DNA from: JAXHMB01 sp034521755
GTDB lineage: Bacteria; Bacteroidota; Rhodothermia; Balneolales; Balneolaceae
NCBI GenBank assembly: GCA_034521755.1
Contig: JAXHMB010000003.1
Location: 806,001 to 870,000, forward strand
Direction: 5' to 3'
Length of the DNA: 64,000 bases
The translations under genes and the position numbers were made by a program. Below the pieces are notes generated by a model, which worked only from the letters and a program-made list of their open reading frames with translations, made no database searches and was not told the DNA's origin. Positions 30,108 to 38,203 of the stretch are shown here, in pieces (position 1 is the first letter of the stretch; each line of letters begins with the position of its first letter).

Positions 30108-30200
30108 TACGAGTGGAAGGACTTAGCCACATCCGCCAGCCGGCGGATTGGAGTCCGTTGCTCCACATTAAACTTGGCAGAGCAACTTTCCACCTACTCA
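30108..30200 (-). pseudogene. scrambled tRNA-Trp relic with internal inversion and palindrome
   Basis: This stretch resembles the intact tRNA-Trp next to it (shared blocks GTGGAAGGACTT and CCGTTGCTC) but cannot fold as a tRNA. A perfect 7-bp palindrome, ATCCGCC-AGCC-GGCGGAT, occupies 30131-30148 where the variable/T-arm region should be. A 13-nt block at 30174-30186 (TTGGCAGAGCAAC) has the orientation opposite to that in the intact tRNA, creating a GTTGCTC/GAGCAAC hairpin (30157-30186). It appears to be a duplicated tRNA-Trp damaged by insertion and inversion. Confidence 0.6.
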
Positions 30201-30218
30201 ATATTTAAAACCTATCAG

Positions 30219-30291
30219 CACGGGTGGAAGGACTTGAACCCACAACCTACGGTTTTGGAGACCGTTGCTCTGCCAATTGAGCTACACCCGT
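30219..30291 (-). tRNA. trnW: tRNA-Trp (anticodon CCA)
   Basis: A 73-nt cloverleaf on the minus strand. The acceptor ACGGGTG/CACCCGT is fully paired, the anticodon stem ACGGT/ACCGT encloses the loop CTCCAAA with anticodon CCA, and the T-loop is TTCAAGT. The T-stem has one mismatch and one wobble pair. It lies between tuf and secE, as is common in this gene cluster. Confidence 0.93.
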
Positions 30292-30302
30292 AAATACGCC
30301 AA

Positions 30303-30331
30303 GAGAACAGACCCCTTTGAGATCTATTCTC
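30303..30331 (-). promoter_or_regulatory. stem-loop between tuf and tRNA-Trp
   Basis: On the minus-strand transcript, GAGAATAGATC pairs with GGTCTGTTCTC in an 11-bp stem (two U-G pairs) around a 7-nt loop, 11 nt before the 5' end of tRNA-Trp. There is no U-run. It is probably a processing signal separating tuf mRNA from the tRNA; partial termination is the alternative. Confidence 0.45.
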
Positions 30332-30386
30332 CCAACGAATTACCCAGCATAAGAAACTCAAAAGCTTCTTAGCTTAAGCTCACTTA

Positions 30387-31574
30387 TTATTCAATAATTT
30401 TAGTTACTACTCCGGCACCAACGGTTCGGCCACCCTCACGGATCGCAAACCGAAGACCTTCTTCCATGGCTACCGGTTGAATCAAGGTCACATTCATCGT
30501 CACATTGTCGCCCGGCATCACCATCTCTACCCCTTCCGGCAGCTCACAAGAGCCGGTCACATCCGTGGTCCGGAAATAAAACTGCGGGCGGTAGCCCTTA
30601 AAAAACGGGGTATGTCGGCCGCCTTCGTCTTTGCTCAGCACATATACCTCGCATTCAAATACTTTGTGCGGGGTAATCGAGCCCGGCTTACACAGCACCA
30701 TCCCGCGCTGGAGGTCTTCCTTGTCAATCCCGCGCAGCAGGATCCCGGCATTGTCGCCTGCCTGGCCCTCGTCCAGCATCCGGCGGAACATCTCAATACC
30801 GGTTACCACCGAGGTCATCGGATCTTCAATGATGCCTACAATTTCAATTTCATCGTTCAGCTTTACCACCCCGCGCTCGATACGTCCGGTGGCTACCGTC
30901 CCACGACCGGTAATCGAGAAGACATCCTCTACCGGCATCAGGAAGGGCTTGTCCACGTCCCGCTCGGGAGTAGGAATGGTCTCATCCACGGCGTCCATCA
31001 GATCCAGGATCGCCTGCTCGTGTCCCTCTTCCCCGTTGAGGGCGCCCAGGGCACTGCCCTGGATGACCGGGATGTCGTCCCCGTCAAACTCATAGGAGGA
31101 AAGCAGCTCGCGAACTTCCAGCTCGACCAGCTCAATCAGCTCTTCATCGTCCACCAGGTCGGTCTTGTTCATAAAGACTACAATCTGGGGCACCCCTACC
31201 TGGCGGGCCAACAGAATATGCTCGCGGGTCTGCGGCATCGGACCGTCGGTGGCCGCTACCACCAGAATCGCCCCGTCCATCTGGGCCGCTCCGGTTACCA
31301 TGTTCTTTACGTAGTCGGCATGGCCCGGGCAGTCTACGTGCGCATAGTGACGCTCCTCAGTCTCATACTCCACATGGGCGGTGGCAATGGTTATCCCACG
31401 CTCACGCTCCTCGGGAGCATTGTCTATGTCGGTAAACTGCTTGGCTACCCCGCCATAGTGCTTGGCCATCACTGTCGTGATCGCCGCCGTCAGGGTCGTC
31501 TTGCCGTGGTCCACGTGACCGATCGTTCCTATGTTTACATGTGGCTTGTTTCGCTGAAATGTCTCTTTTGCCAT
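30387..31574 (-). CDS. tuf: elongation factor Tu
   Basis: A 395-residue GTPase that delivers aminoacyl-tRNA to the ribosome. The G1 motif GHVDHGKT is at 19-26, G3 DCPGH at 81-85 and G4 NKTD at 136-139. The base composition is odd: 30721-30780 has 39 G/C of 60, whereas a sampled rpoB line (25561-25620) has 25 of 60. The first dozen and last ten codons look AT-richer, like the neighbours, and the interior is strongly GC-rich at third positions. This suggests recombination with a foreign tuf, or gene conversion. It lies between tRNA-Thr(GGT) and tRNA-Trp. Confidence 0.98.
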   Translation of the reverse strand: MAKETFQRNKPHVNIGTIGHVDHGKTTLTAAITTVMAKHYGGVAKQFTDIDNAPEERERGITIATAHVEYETEERHYAHVDCPGHADYVKNMVTGAAQMDGAILVVAATDGPMPQTREHILLARQVGVPQIVVFMNKTDLVDDEELIELVELEVRELLSSYEFDGDDIPVIQGSALGALNGEEGHEQAILDLMDAVDETIPTPERDVDKPFLMPVEDVFSITGRGTVATGRIERGVVKLNDEIEIVGIIEDPMTSVVTGIEMFRRMLDEGQAGDNAGILLRGIDKEDLQRGMVLCKPGSITPHKVFECEVYVLSKDEGGRHTPFFKGYRPQFYFRTTDVTGSCELPEGVEMVMPGDNVTMNVTLIQPVAMEEGLRFAIREGGRTVGAGVVTKIIE

Positions 31575-31634
31575 GAGAAAATAATTTTCAATTATTGTTT
31601 AAAAACACATCACTATTATTCGCAACACTTCGTG

Positions 31635-31706
<72 letters not shown>

Positions 31707-31733
31707 TTATGGTGCGATTCCCAAAAAGGGCCG

Positions 31734-31806
31734 AGCGGGCGACCAGAGTCGAACTGGCAACATTCACCTTGGAAGGGTGACACTCTACCAATTGAGTTAC
31801 GCCCGC
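31734..31806 (-). tRNA. trnG: tRNA-Gly (anticodon TCC)
   Basis: A 73-nt cloverleaf on the minus strand. The acceptor GCGGGCG/CGCCCGC is perfect, the anticodon stem TCACC/GGTGA encloses the loop CTTCCAA with anticodon TCC, and the T-loop is TTCGACT. It lies 27 nt from tRNA-Thr(GGT). Confidence 0.95.
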
Positions 31807-31809
31807 TTA

Positions 31810-31884
31810 TTTAAATTTCAAATAACATTGATCAAACCATCAGAAAGCTTACTGCAATTTGAAATCTGCAATTTGAAATTTAAA
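31810..31884. repeat. inverted and tandem repeats between tRNA-Gly and tRNA-Tyr
   Basis: TTTAAATTTCAAAT (31810-31823) and ATTTGAAATTTAAA (31871-31884) are perfect 14-bp inverted arms. Inside, CTGCAATTTGAAAT occurs twice in tandem (31852-31865 and 31866-31879). A related AAAATTTCAAAT lies just beyond tRNA-Tyr near 31982. The arms could pair in the tRNA precursor and bring a processing site together, or be a simple AT-rich intergenic repeat. Confidence 0.6.
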
Positions 31885-31889
31885 CAGTG

Positions 31890-31972
31890 TGGGGGGAGAA
31901 GGATTCGAACCTACGAAGGCTTACGCCAACAGATTTACAGTCTGCCCCAGTTGGCCACTTTGGTATCCCCCC
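31890..31972 (-). tRNA. trnY: tRNA-Tyr (anticodon GTA)
   Basis: An 83-nt class II tRNA with a long variable arm on the minus strand. The acceptor GGGGGGA/TCTCCCC-type stem is paired, the anticodon loop TGTAAAT carries GTA, and the T-loop is TTCGAAT. Confidence 0.94.
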
Positions 31973-32027
31973 GGCTTTATCAAAATTTCAAATCAGCTTC
32001 TTCTATTTATTTTCCAATATGCCTAAG

Positions 32028-32099
32028 AGCCAGCGGCCGGATTCGAACCGACGACCGGCTGTTTACAAGACAGCTGCTCTACCCCTGAGCTACGCTGGC
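32028..32099 (-). tRNA. trnT: tRNA-Thr (anticodon TGT)
   Basis: A 72-nt cloverleaf on the minus strand. The acceptor GCCAGCG/CGCTGGC is perfect, the anticodon stem GCTGT/ACAGC encloses the loop CTTGTAA with anticodon TGT, and the T-loop is TTCGAAT. It is the first gene of the tRNA-tuf series. Confidence 0.95.
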
Positions 32100-32235
32100 T
32101 TATCGAAAAACAAACTCTAACACGTACCAATCTTTAGCGTATTGTAAAGATGGATTGCCAGACTAAAGCTGAAAGACTGGAAAGCTAAGCATACCTTTAA
32201 TTTTTGTCAACATTCAAATGACAGAAAAAATAGAT

Positions 32236-32892
32236 TTATTTTGAGACATCGGAATCTTGCTTATTCTCCTTTTTCTTTTGATAATAGCTCATAACAAGCT
32301 TTCCAATCACGAATATGGCAATAACAATTAAAATCAATCTCCCATAGATAGAAAGATACTCACCTATGATCTGCCAATTCTCGTGCACGATCCAGCCAAA
32401 ACCAAGCAAAATTCCGTTCCACAAAATTGAGCTTATCGCAGAACAAAAAATGGTCGTCGACACCCGAGTATGACTAATGCCCGCGGTAAGTGAAATCACT
32501 GAACGAGTGCCTGCCAAAAAACGGTTGGCAAGGATTACTCCCTGTCCCCATTGCCCCATCCAATCTCGAACCTTGTTCATATATTTAAGTGGAATAAAAC
32601 GCATCAACCAAAATTTTTCTTTTTGTTCTTCAATACTGGTTCCCCAATGGCTGCCAAGCCAGTACATTGTCATAAATCCAAACACAGAAGCAATGGTTGT
32701 TATAAGAAAAACAGGCATCAAATCTATAATAGATTCTGCAGCAAGATAGCCTCCAAATGCAACTAAAACATCACCCGGGATAGGCGGGATAATGTTTTCG
32801 AAATAGGCAATAAAAAGAAAAACAAGATAAATACTGAGCGGAGGCAGAGTCTGCATCCATTGAACGATATCTTGGGTAATCTGCTCTAGCAT
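32236..32892 (-). CDS. DedA family membrane protein
   Basis: A 218-residue integral membrane protein of the DedA/SNARE-associated family, members of which flip polyprenyl or phospholipid carriers and maintain membrane potential. Visible hallmarks are the re-entrant motif ENIIPPIPGDVLVAFGGYLA (about 32-51) and the conserved arginine motif FLAGTRSVISLTAGISH. It is last in the queA-ispD-ispF-dedA row, 11 nt after ispF, so it is probably cotranscribed. The substrate is unknown. Confidence 0.9.
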   Translation of the reverse strand: MLEQITQDIVQWMQTLPPLSIYLVFLFIAYFENIIPPIPGDVLVAFGGYLAAESIIDLMPVFLITTIASVFGFMTMYWLGSHWGTSIEEQKEKFWLMRFIPLKYMNKVRDWMGQWGQGVILANRFLAGTRSVISLTAGISHTRVSTTIFCSAISSILWNGILLGFGWIVHENWQIIGEYLSIYGRLILIVIAIFVIGKLVMSYYQKKKENKQDSDVSK

Positions 32893-32903
32893 ATCATCAA
32901 TTA

Positions 32904-33386
32904 CTATTTTCCAATAAGTGCTACAGCCTGTGCTGAAATTCCTTTTTCCTTGCCTTCAAAACCTAATTCTTCTGAGGTAGTAGCTTTCACATTTACCATC
33001 TTAATATCTATGCCCGCGTCTTCTGCAATGTTAGCTCGCATGTTCTGGATATATGAGGCAAGCTTGGGCTGTTGAGCTATAACCGTTGAATCAATGTTGA
33101 TAATATGATATCCCTTTTTAGCAATGAGCTTCATTACTTCACGAAAAAGTACTCTGCTATCAACATTTTTATACTCCGGATCAGTATCAGGAAAGTGCTT
33201 GCCAATATCTCCCAAAGCCAAAGCCCCTAGTAAAGCATCACAAATAGCGTGTAATAATACATCGGCATCAGAATGGCCAGCCAGTCCCAAACGATGTGGT
33301 ATTTCTACACCGCCAAGGATGAGCTTTCGTCCTTCAACAAGTCGATGTACGTCGTATCCGATACCTATGCGAATATTTGAGCTCAT
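32904..33386 (-). CDS. ispF: 2-C-methyl-D-erythritol 2,4-cyclodiphosphate synthase
   Basis: A 160-residue MEP-pathway enzyme that cyclises CDP-ME-2-phosphate, releasing CMP. The motif GIGYDVHRL carries the metal ligands D12 and H14, and [18 protein letters not shown] and the C-terminal TSEELGF follow. I use the ATG at 33386, which lies 1 nt after the ispD stop codon and matches family length. A longer frame opening at 33416 inside ispD would add ten non-conserved residues. Confidence 0.95.
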   Translation of the reverse strand: MSSNIRIGIGYDVHRLVEGRKLILGGVEIPHRLGLAGHSDADVLLHAICDALLGALALGDIGKHFPDTDPEYKNVDSRVLFREVMKLIAKKGYHIINIDSTVIAQQPKLASYIQNMRANIAEDAGIDIKMVNVKATTSEELGFEGKEKGISAQAVALIGK

Positions 33387-33387
33387 A

Positions 33388-34074
33388 TCAGTTTTCTTCG
33401 AATAATTGCCTGGCAAGTTTCAAATCCAGCGGGTAGGTAATTTTAAAATTCATACGATCTCCTTCTACCATCTTTACCGGATAACCAAGTCGCTCTACCA
33501 GCGAGGCATCATCGGTCCCAACAAAGTTGTCCTTCCGCGCCGCTTCGTATGCTTCAACAAGTATAGACGATTTAAAAGTTTGTGGTGTCTGAGCCTGCCA
33601 CAAATTGCTTCGGGATGGTGTTTCCTCTATGAGATCATTTTCGGAGGTCCGCTTGATTGTATCCTTTGCCTTAACTCCCAATACAGAAGCACCCATTTCT
33701 GAAGCGGTATTGCAACATTGTTCTATGTGCTCTTCCTTAACAAATGGCCTGACAGCATCATGGACAATCACATATTCACAATTACCAATATGCTGTAAGG
33801 CATTATAAATTGAGTGCTGACGTTCGCTCCCCCCTTCTATTACTTTAAGGGTTTTTCCTTGCGGGATATCATCTGAAATCAATTCCTCAACTTTTTCAAG
33901 GTATCCTGAGGATGTAGCAACAATAATTTTTGAGAGCCTCTCAAGTATAAAAAATTTGCTGAGTGTATGCTCCAAGATAGTCTTACCGGCAATTTCAATA
34001 AACGGCTTGGGAGTCTCTGTATTTAAGCGACTCCCGGATCCTGCTGCCGGAATGATTAAAGCAAACTTGTCCAA
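33388..34074 (-). CDS. ispD: 2-C-methyl-D-erythritol 4-phosphate cytidylyltransferase
   Basis: A 228-residue nucleotidyltransferase that makes CDP-methylerythritol from MEP and CTP. The N-terminal [18 protein letters not shown] is the nucleotide-binding signature, and [11 protein letters not shown] is the central conserved motif. It sits 3 nt after queA and 1 nt before ispF. The order ispD-ispF is a usual MEP-pathway pair. Confidence 0.95.
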   Translation of the reverse strand: MDKFALIIPAAGSGSRLNTETPKPFIEIAGKTILEHTLSKFFILERLSKIIVATSSGYLEKVEELISDDIPQGKTLKVIEGGSERQHSIYNALQHIGNCEYVIVHDAVRPFVKEEHIEQCCNTASEMGASVLGVKAKDTIKRTSENDLIEETPSRSNLWQAQTPQTFKSSILVEAYEAARKDNFVGTDDASLVERLGYPVKMVEGDRMNFKITYPLDLKLARQLFEEN

Positions 34075-34077
34075 ATC

Positions 34078-35124
34078 TTAAAGCATTAGCATTGCATCTC
34101 CAAAGGAAAAGAAGCGGTAATCATTTTCTTTTGCTTCTTCATAAGCTTCCATCAAAAAGTCATATCCCGCATAAGCAGCAGCTAACATCAACAGAGTTGA
34201 CTCGGGACGATGGAAATTGGTAATAACCCCTTCAGTGATTTTAAAATCATAGGGGGGATAAATAAACTTATCTGTCCAACCGGTCCCCTGCTTGGAAATC
34301 CCGCTTGCTGTTACACTGGTCTCAATAGTTCGGACAGCCGTAGTGCCACAGGCTACTACCTTATTTTCTTTACTCTTAAGAGCCTTATTAATTTTATCAG
34401 ATGTTTCCTGTGAAATATAGTAGTTCTCAGAATCCATGCGATGCTTGGTAAGATCTTCGACCTCAACCGGACGGAATGTTCCCCATCCGATATGAAGAGT
34501 AATTGGCAGAACTTCTACTCCCTTTTTCTCGATTTTCTCAACCAACTCTGGCGTAAAGTGCATCCCTGCAGTGGGTGCAGCAACAGCTCCCCGTTCTTTA
34601 GCAAAAATTGTTTGGTACCGTTCCTTATCTTCCGGAGTTGGGTCTCGGTCGATATATGGTGGTAGCGGCATTTCACCAATTTCATCCAGGCGTTCATAAA
34701 GCTCATCACCTGTTCCATCAAAAAGAAATCGAATAGTTCGGCCCCGTGAAGTTGTATTATCAATCACTTCAGCCATTAAATCTTCACCAAAGTACAGCTT
34801 ATTGCCAATCCTTATTTTTCGGGCCGGTTCAACAAGTACATCCCACAACATATTTTCAGGAACCAACTCACGCAGTAAAAACACTTCAATATCAGCATCT
34901 GTTTTTTCTTTCTTCCCTTTGAGGCGCGCCGGAAATACCTTGGTATTATTGTATACAAGAACATCCCCCTCATTAAAATATTTGTGGATATCAGAAAAGG
35001 TTTCGTGCTTTATAGTTTCTTCTTCTGTATCCAATACCATTAACTTAGCAGAATCTCTCGGCTCTACCGGTTCTTCAGGTACGTTGTAATCATCTGTTTC
35101 AAACTTAAAATCAGTTAGTTTCAT
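34078..35124 (-). CDS. queA: tRNA preQ1(34) S-adenosylmethionine ribosyltransferase-isomerase
   Basis: A 348-residue QueA that transfers and rearranges the ribosyl part of SAM onto preQ1 in tRNA, giving epoxyqueuosine. Conserved blocks seen are VYNNTKVFPARLKG, GAVAAPTAGMHFTPEL, LHIGWGTFRPV and NFHRPESTLLMLAAA. It is the first gene of a tight minus-strand operon with ispD, ispF and dedA. None of the other queuosine genes is in the window. Confidence 0.96.
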   Translation of the reverse strand: MKLTDFKFETDDYNVPEEPVEPRDSAKLMVLDTEEETIKHETFSDIHKYFNEGDVLVYNNTKVFPARLKGKKEKTDADIEVFLLRELVPENMLWDVLVEPARKIRIGNKLYFGEDLMAEVIDNTTSRGRTIRFLFDGTGDELYERLDEIGEMPLPPYIDRDPTPEDKERYQTIFAKERGAVAAPTAGMHFTPELVEKIEKKGVEVLPITLHIGWGTFRPVEVEDLTKHRMDSENYYISQETSDKINKALKSKENKVVACGTTAVRTIETSVTASGISKQGTGWTDKFIYPPYDFKITEGVITNFHRPESTLLMLAAAYAGYDFLMEAYEEAKENDYRFFSFGDAMLML

Positions 35125-35294
35125 TATCGAAGTGGAGGACTTGTGTTTTAAATTAGACTAATTCGTAAGGATTCAAAGCTTGTAAATATACTCTATTTTA
35201 TACCGCAGGACAAGTTCCAAAATTGCAAACTTCTTCCTGTTAATTTTAAACCTCTTGGTAAATCTTAAAATTATTTTGTTTGCTTTACCTTAGG

Positions 35295-35323
35295 CTACCA
35301 CTTTAGTATACTTTATTAATACA
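35295..35323 (+). promoter_or_regulatory. CTACCAyTTTAGTATA motif, copy 1
   Basis: CTACCACTTTAGTATA (35295-35310) differs by one base from a motif ahead of the polyketide synthase gene at 43579. Both are followed by TTAATACA, here after 5 nt. It ends 61 nt before the ATG of the small exported-protein gene. It may be a promoter for a dedicated sigma factor or an operator. Confidence 0.4.
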
Positions 35324-35371
35324 AATTGCGTTATATTATGCTATGATCTTAAGCGTTTAACTAATGTGAGT

Positions 35372-35872
35372 ATGAAAAAATTAAGCAAAATATCTGGTTT
35401 CTTTCTTGTTCTATTCTTATTGAGTGCGAGCATTAGCTATGGACAGTTTCGCGATCAGGAAACTAAAAACTCTGATTTTACCGGCAATGTTATCAAGCAA
35501 AATCCAGCTGAGGGTGCAAATTTCAGCAACCTTTTTAACATGCAGATGAGTCACTCATATAGTATGACATTTGCAAGCTTTGGCGGACAATATCAAAGCT
35601 TGAATGCCTATACCAATACCATGAATTTTTTCTTCACGGACAAGCTTACCGGTGAGGTAGCTTTTTCATTGCTGCATTCGCCTTTCGGCAACAGTGTTAT
35701 GAACAACCAGGGAACACTGGGAACAGAATTTATTTTGCGCAATGCTGAATTGAATTATCAGTTCGGTGACAAAAGTAATATAAGTATTCACTTTAGCCAA
35801 GTCCCTTCTTATGGATTTGGCCCCGGCTACTACTCTCCTTTTTACAGAAACTCCTACTTTGATCAATATTGA
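35372..35872 (+). CDS. small exported protein of unknown function, beta-rich
   Basis: A 166-residue protein with a signal peptide (about 1-24, ending SYGQ). The ATG at 35372 is used; a GTG two codons upstream is possible. The mature part is rich in F, Y, N, S and G with alternating polar/hydrophobic strands (MQMSHSYSMTF, YTNTMNFFFTDKL, RNAELNYQFGD) and ends in a glycine/aromatic tail PSYGFGPGYYSPFYR. This looks like an outer-membrane or surface beta-structure too small for a large barrel. I do not recognise the family. It lies 16 nt before the LytR_C gene, in an apparent plus-strand operon. Confidence 0.7.
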   Translation: MKKLSKISGFFLVLFLLSASISYGQFRDQETKNSDFTGNVIKQNPAEGANFSNLFNMQMSHSYSMTFASFGGQYQSLNAYTNTMNFFFTDKLTGEVAFSLLHSPFGNSVMNNQGTLGTEFILRNAELNYQFGDKSNISIHFSQVPSYGFGPGYYSPFYRNSYFDQY

Positions 35873-35888
35873 TTGAGCTTGTCTATTA

Positions 35889-36341
35889 ATGACTGCAAAT
35901 AAGAAGGAATCAAATAACCAGGCGCTTAACGCAGTAATTGGTTTTCTAAGTCTACTGCTGCTATTGCTGGTCTTTGGGCTTTTTACACGTATTGTATACC
36001 CACGAATTCAAACCCAGAGGGCTGAGGAAAAACCGGAACTTATTGGCGAAATCATTCAGCTTGAAGTGCTTAACGGTTGCGGAGTATCAGGACTTGCCAA
36101 TGAATTTACCTCTGCTCTTAGGAAGAATGGCTTCGATGTTGTACAAACGGGCAACTTCGACAACTTTGACATGCAGGAAACGGTTGTGATTTCAAGAACA
36201 TTTAATACAGAAAACGCCCGACGTATTGCCAATGCTTTGGGTATCAAAGAAAAAAATATTTTAATAGAAGCTTCAGAAGACTTTTACCTAGATGCGACAG
36301 TAGTTATTGGCTCTGATTATAAATCACTAAAACTAAATTAA
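35889..36341 (+). CDS. LytR C-terminal domain protein, membrane-anchored
   Basis: A 150-residue protein with one N-terminal transmembrane helix (about 13-36) and a periplasmic LytR_C domain from about 55 onward (IIQLEVLNGCGVSGLANEF, then VVISRTFNTENARRIANALG). The catalytic LytR-CpsA-Psr domain is absent, so it is probably a binding or scaffold protein at the cell wall. It is 10 nt from rsfS, a common arrangement in this group of bacteria. Confidence 0.85.
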   Translation: MTANKKESNNQALNAVIGFLSLLLLLLVFGLFTRIVYPRIQTQRAEEKPELIGEIIQLEVLNGCGVSGLANEFTSALRKNGFDVVQTGNFDNFDMQETVVISRTFNTENARRIANALGIKEKNILIEASEDFYLDATVVIGSDYKSLKLN

Positions 36342-36351
36342 TTTTTACTAT

Positions 36352-36765
36352 ATGCCCCAAAAAGCTCAAAAGGAAGACCAACAATTCAAGACTGTAAATG
36401 ACAGGAAAACAGCCGACTCAGAAAAACTGATTGAAGCAATTACAGAAGGACTGCTTGACAAGAAAGCTGAAGACATTACCATTTTGGATATTCATGAGCT
36501 AACAACTCTTGCAGACAAATTTGTGATTTGCCATGCTGCCACAGATGTACAGATAAAGGCCATTGCCGACAGCGTAGTTAAGCAAACCTCAGAACAGTTG
36601 GGAGAAAAGCCTTGGAAAGAAGAAGGACGAGATACACGCCGCTGGGTAATTTTGGATTATGTAAATGTTGTAGTACATATTTTTAAGAGGGAACTTCGTG
36701 AATATTATGCACTAGAAAAGATGTGGAATGACGCAGAAATTATAAGAGTCAAAGACGAAAAATAA
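36352..36765 (+). CDS. rsfS: ribosome silencing factor RsfS
   Basis: A 137-residue protein whose core (about 28-130) is the RsfS/Iojap fold, with ILDIHELTTLADKFVICHA and EGRDTRRWVILDYVNVVVHIF. It binds L14 and blocks joining of ribosomal subunits in starvation. The first 25 residues are an extra charged segment. It sits within a close plus-strand series. Confidence 0.93.
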   Translation: MPQKAQKEDQQFKTVNDRKTADSEKLIEAITEGLLDKKAEDITILDIHELTTLADKFVICHAATDVQIKAIADSVVKQTSEQLGEKPWKEEGRDTRRWVILDYVNVVVHIFKRELREYYALEKMWNDAEIIRVKDEK

Positions 36766-36767
36766 TT

Positions 36768-37184
36768 ATGAGATTGCCTGCTTTACTGCTGGTGCTATCA
36801 GTTTTTGTAACCAGTTGCATATCTTCAGAAAAGAACACCGATAATATGCCATCTTATCAAAACCTTGTTGAAGTAGTCCCGCCCGACAGTAACCAAAAAG
36901 AATCCAAAGTTTATATTGACTCTGTAGAGATTGTGAGTCATAAAAATGCTAAAGCATTTCTGATTCAGGGAAGCTTTCCTGATGGATGTACCAAACTTAA
37001 ATCTGCCAGCCATAACATGAGTGAGGGAACCTTTTTTATTAGTCTTAAAGCATGGCGCAATCCCGACAGCATGTGTACCCAGGCATTAACTCCCTTCTCT
37101 TTTATTTATGATAAAGTAGCCCAAGAAAATATTTCAGGTCTTTCCTCTGTCGATGTCAACGGCAAGAGCTATTCAGTTCAATAA
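36768..37184 (+). CDS. lipoprotein of unknown function
   Basis: A 138-residue protein with a lipoprotein signal (lipobox VTSC, C17). The mature part holds cysteines in DGCTKL and DSMCTQ that could form a disulfide, and a beta-rich core (KVYIDSVEIVSH). It resembles small lipoproteins of halophilic Bacteroidota/Balneolota whose function is not known to me. It lies 2 nt after rsfS and 1 nt before the dehydrogenase gene, so all are likely cotranscribed. Confidence 0.75.
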   Translation: MRLPALLLVLSVFVTSCISSEKNTDNMPSYQNLVEVVPPDSNQKESKVYIDSVEIVSHKNAKAFLIQGSFPDGCTKLKSASHNMSEGTFFISLKAWRNPDSMCTQALTPFSFIYDKVAQENISGLSSVDVNGKSYSVQ

Positions 37185-37185
37185 T

Positions 37186-38160
37186 ATGCCTTTACGCATA
37201 CTCATTACCGAGCCTATAGTCCGTTCAGTTATTGAAAAGCTGCAAAAACGCTACCAGGTTGATGTAGGGAATCGTGGCGATTTTAATACGGAAGAACAGC
37301 TGGCTGAAGTCATCGCTGATTATGACGCCCTCTTGCCAATGCTGTCTAATCCTATTACTTCTAAGGTTATTGAAGCAGCTGATAAACTCAAAGTTATTGC
37401 CAACCATGCAGTAGGCTATAATAATATTGATCTGGAAGCTGCAAAATCGGCAGGTATAAAAATAGCAAATACACCCGATGTACTTACTGAAAGTAGTGCT
37501 GATTTTACCATAGCTCTTCTACTCAATACGGCCAGAAAAATTTGTGAATCACAGCAATACTTGCGAAGCGGCAAGTTTAAGGGGTGGGAGCCACTGGGCT
37601 TTCTGGGGATGGAACTAAACGGCAGAAACCTTGGGATATTGGGGATGGGCCGAATTGGCACTGCTGTTGCGCGTCGCGCTAAAGCTTTTGGGCTTAACAT
37701 TTTATATCACAACAGGTCTAGAGTTAAACAAGATGTAGAGGAGGAACTACAAGCTGAATATATTTCATCTGTTAATGAACTTGCAAAGAGATCAGATATC
37801 TTAAGCCTAAACTGTCCACTCACTGAAGAAACACATCATATCATCGATTCAGAAATTTTAGACCTAATGCCAGACCATGCGTTACTTATCAATACAGCAA
37901 GGGGGCCTGTGATTGATGAGGAGGCCCTGGCAGAAGCCTTGCATACCAGAAAGATTGCGGGTGCCGGCCTGGATGTCTTTGAAAATGAACCGGAAGTTCA
38001 TCCCCGGTTGCTTTCTGCTCCTAACTGTGTTATTACTCCACATATTGCAAGTGCGACTACACAAACCCGTAAAGCCATAGGCATGCTGGCAGCTAATGCA
38101 ATTATTGGAGTGCTTGAAGGTAAGCCGGATGCATCTATTCCAAACTTGATTCAGCTTTAA
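37186..38160 (+). CDS. D-isomer-specific 2-hydroxyacid dehydrogenase
   Basis: A 324-residue NAD(P)-dependent dehydrogenase. The catalytic domain halves flank a Rossmann domain with GMGRIG at 153-158. The catalytic trio is seen at R239 (NTARGPVID), E268 (ENEP) and H286 (TPHIASAT). The best family matches by motif are glyoxylate/hydroxypyruvate reductases. SerA-type phosphoglycerate dehydrogenase is less likely because there is no ACT domain. I use the ATG at 37186, 1 nt after the preceding stop, although the frame opens further upstream. Confidence 0.9.
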   Translation: MPLRILITEPIVRSVIEKLQKRYQVDVGNRGDFNTEEQLAEVIADYDALLPMLSNPITSKVIEAADKLKVIANHAVGYNNIDLEAAKSAGIKIANTPDVLTESSADFTIALLLNTARKICESQQYLRSGKFKGWEPLGFLGMELNGRNLGILGMGRIGTAVARRAKAFGLNILYHNRSRVKQDVEEELQAEYISSVNELAKRSDILSLNCPLTEETHHIIDSEILDLMPDHALLINTARGPVIDEEALAEALHTRKIAGAGLDVFENEPEVHPRLLSAPNCVITPHIASATTQTRKAIGMLAANAIIGVLEGKPDASIPNLIQL

Positions 38161-38203
38161 TTTCGAATCATATTACAACCACTTCCAATTATCCGGCTGT
38201 TTC

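Noticed and set aside
30105..30293. 62-codon plus-strand frame across the tRNA-Trp relic and tRNA-Trp
   Set aside because: It covers a functional tRNA on the other strand and a degenerate copy; the peptide is only a translation of tRNA sequence.
32121..32148. Promoter TTTACA-16-TACGTG ahead of the tRNA-tuf series on the minus strand
   Set aside because: The -10 element is far from consensus and the spacing short, so it is too weak to list as a feature.
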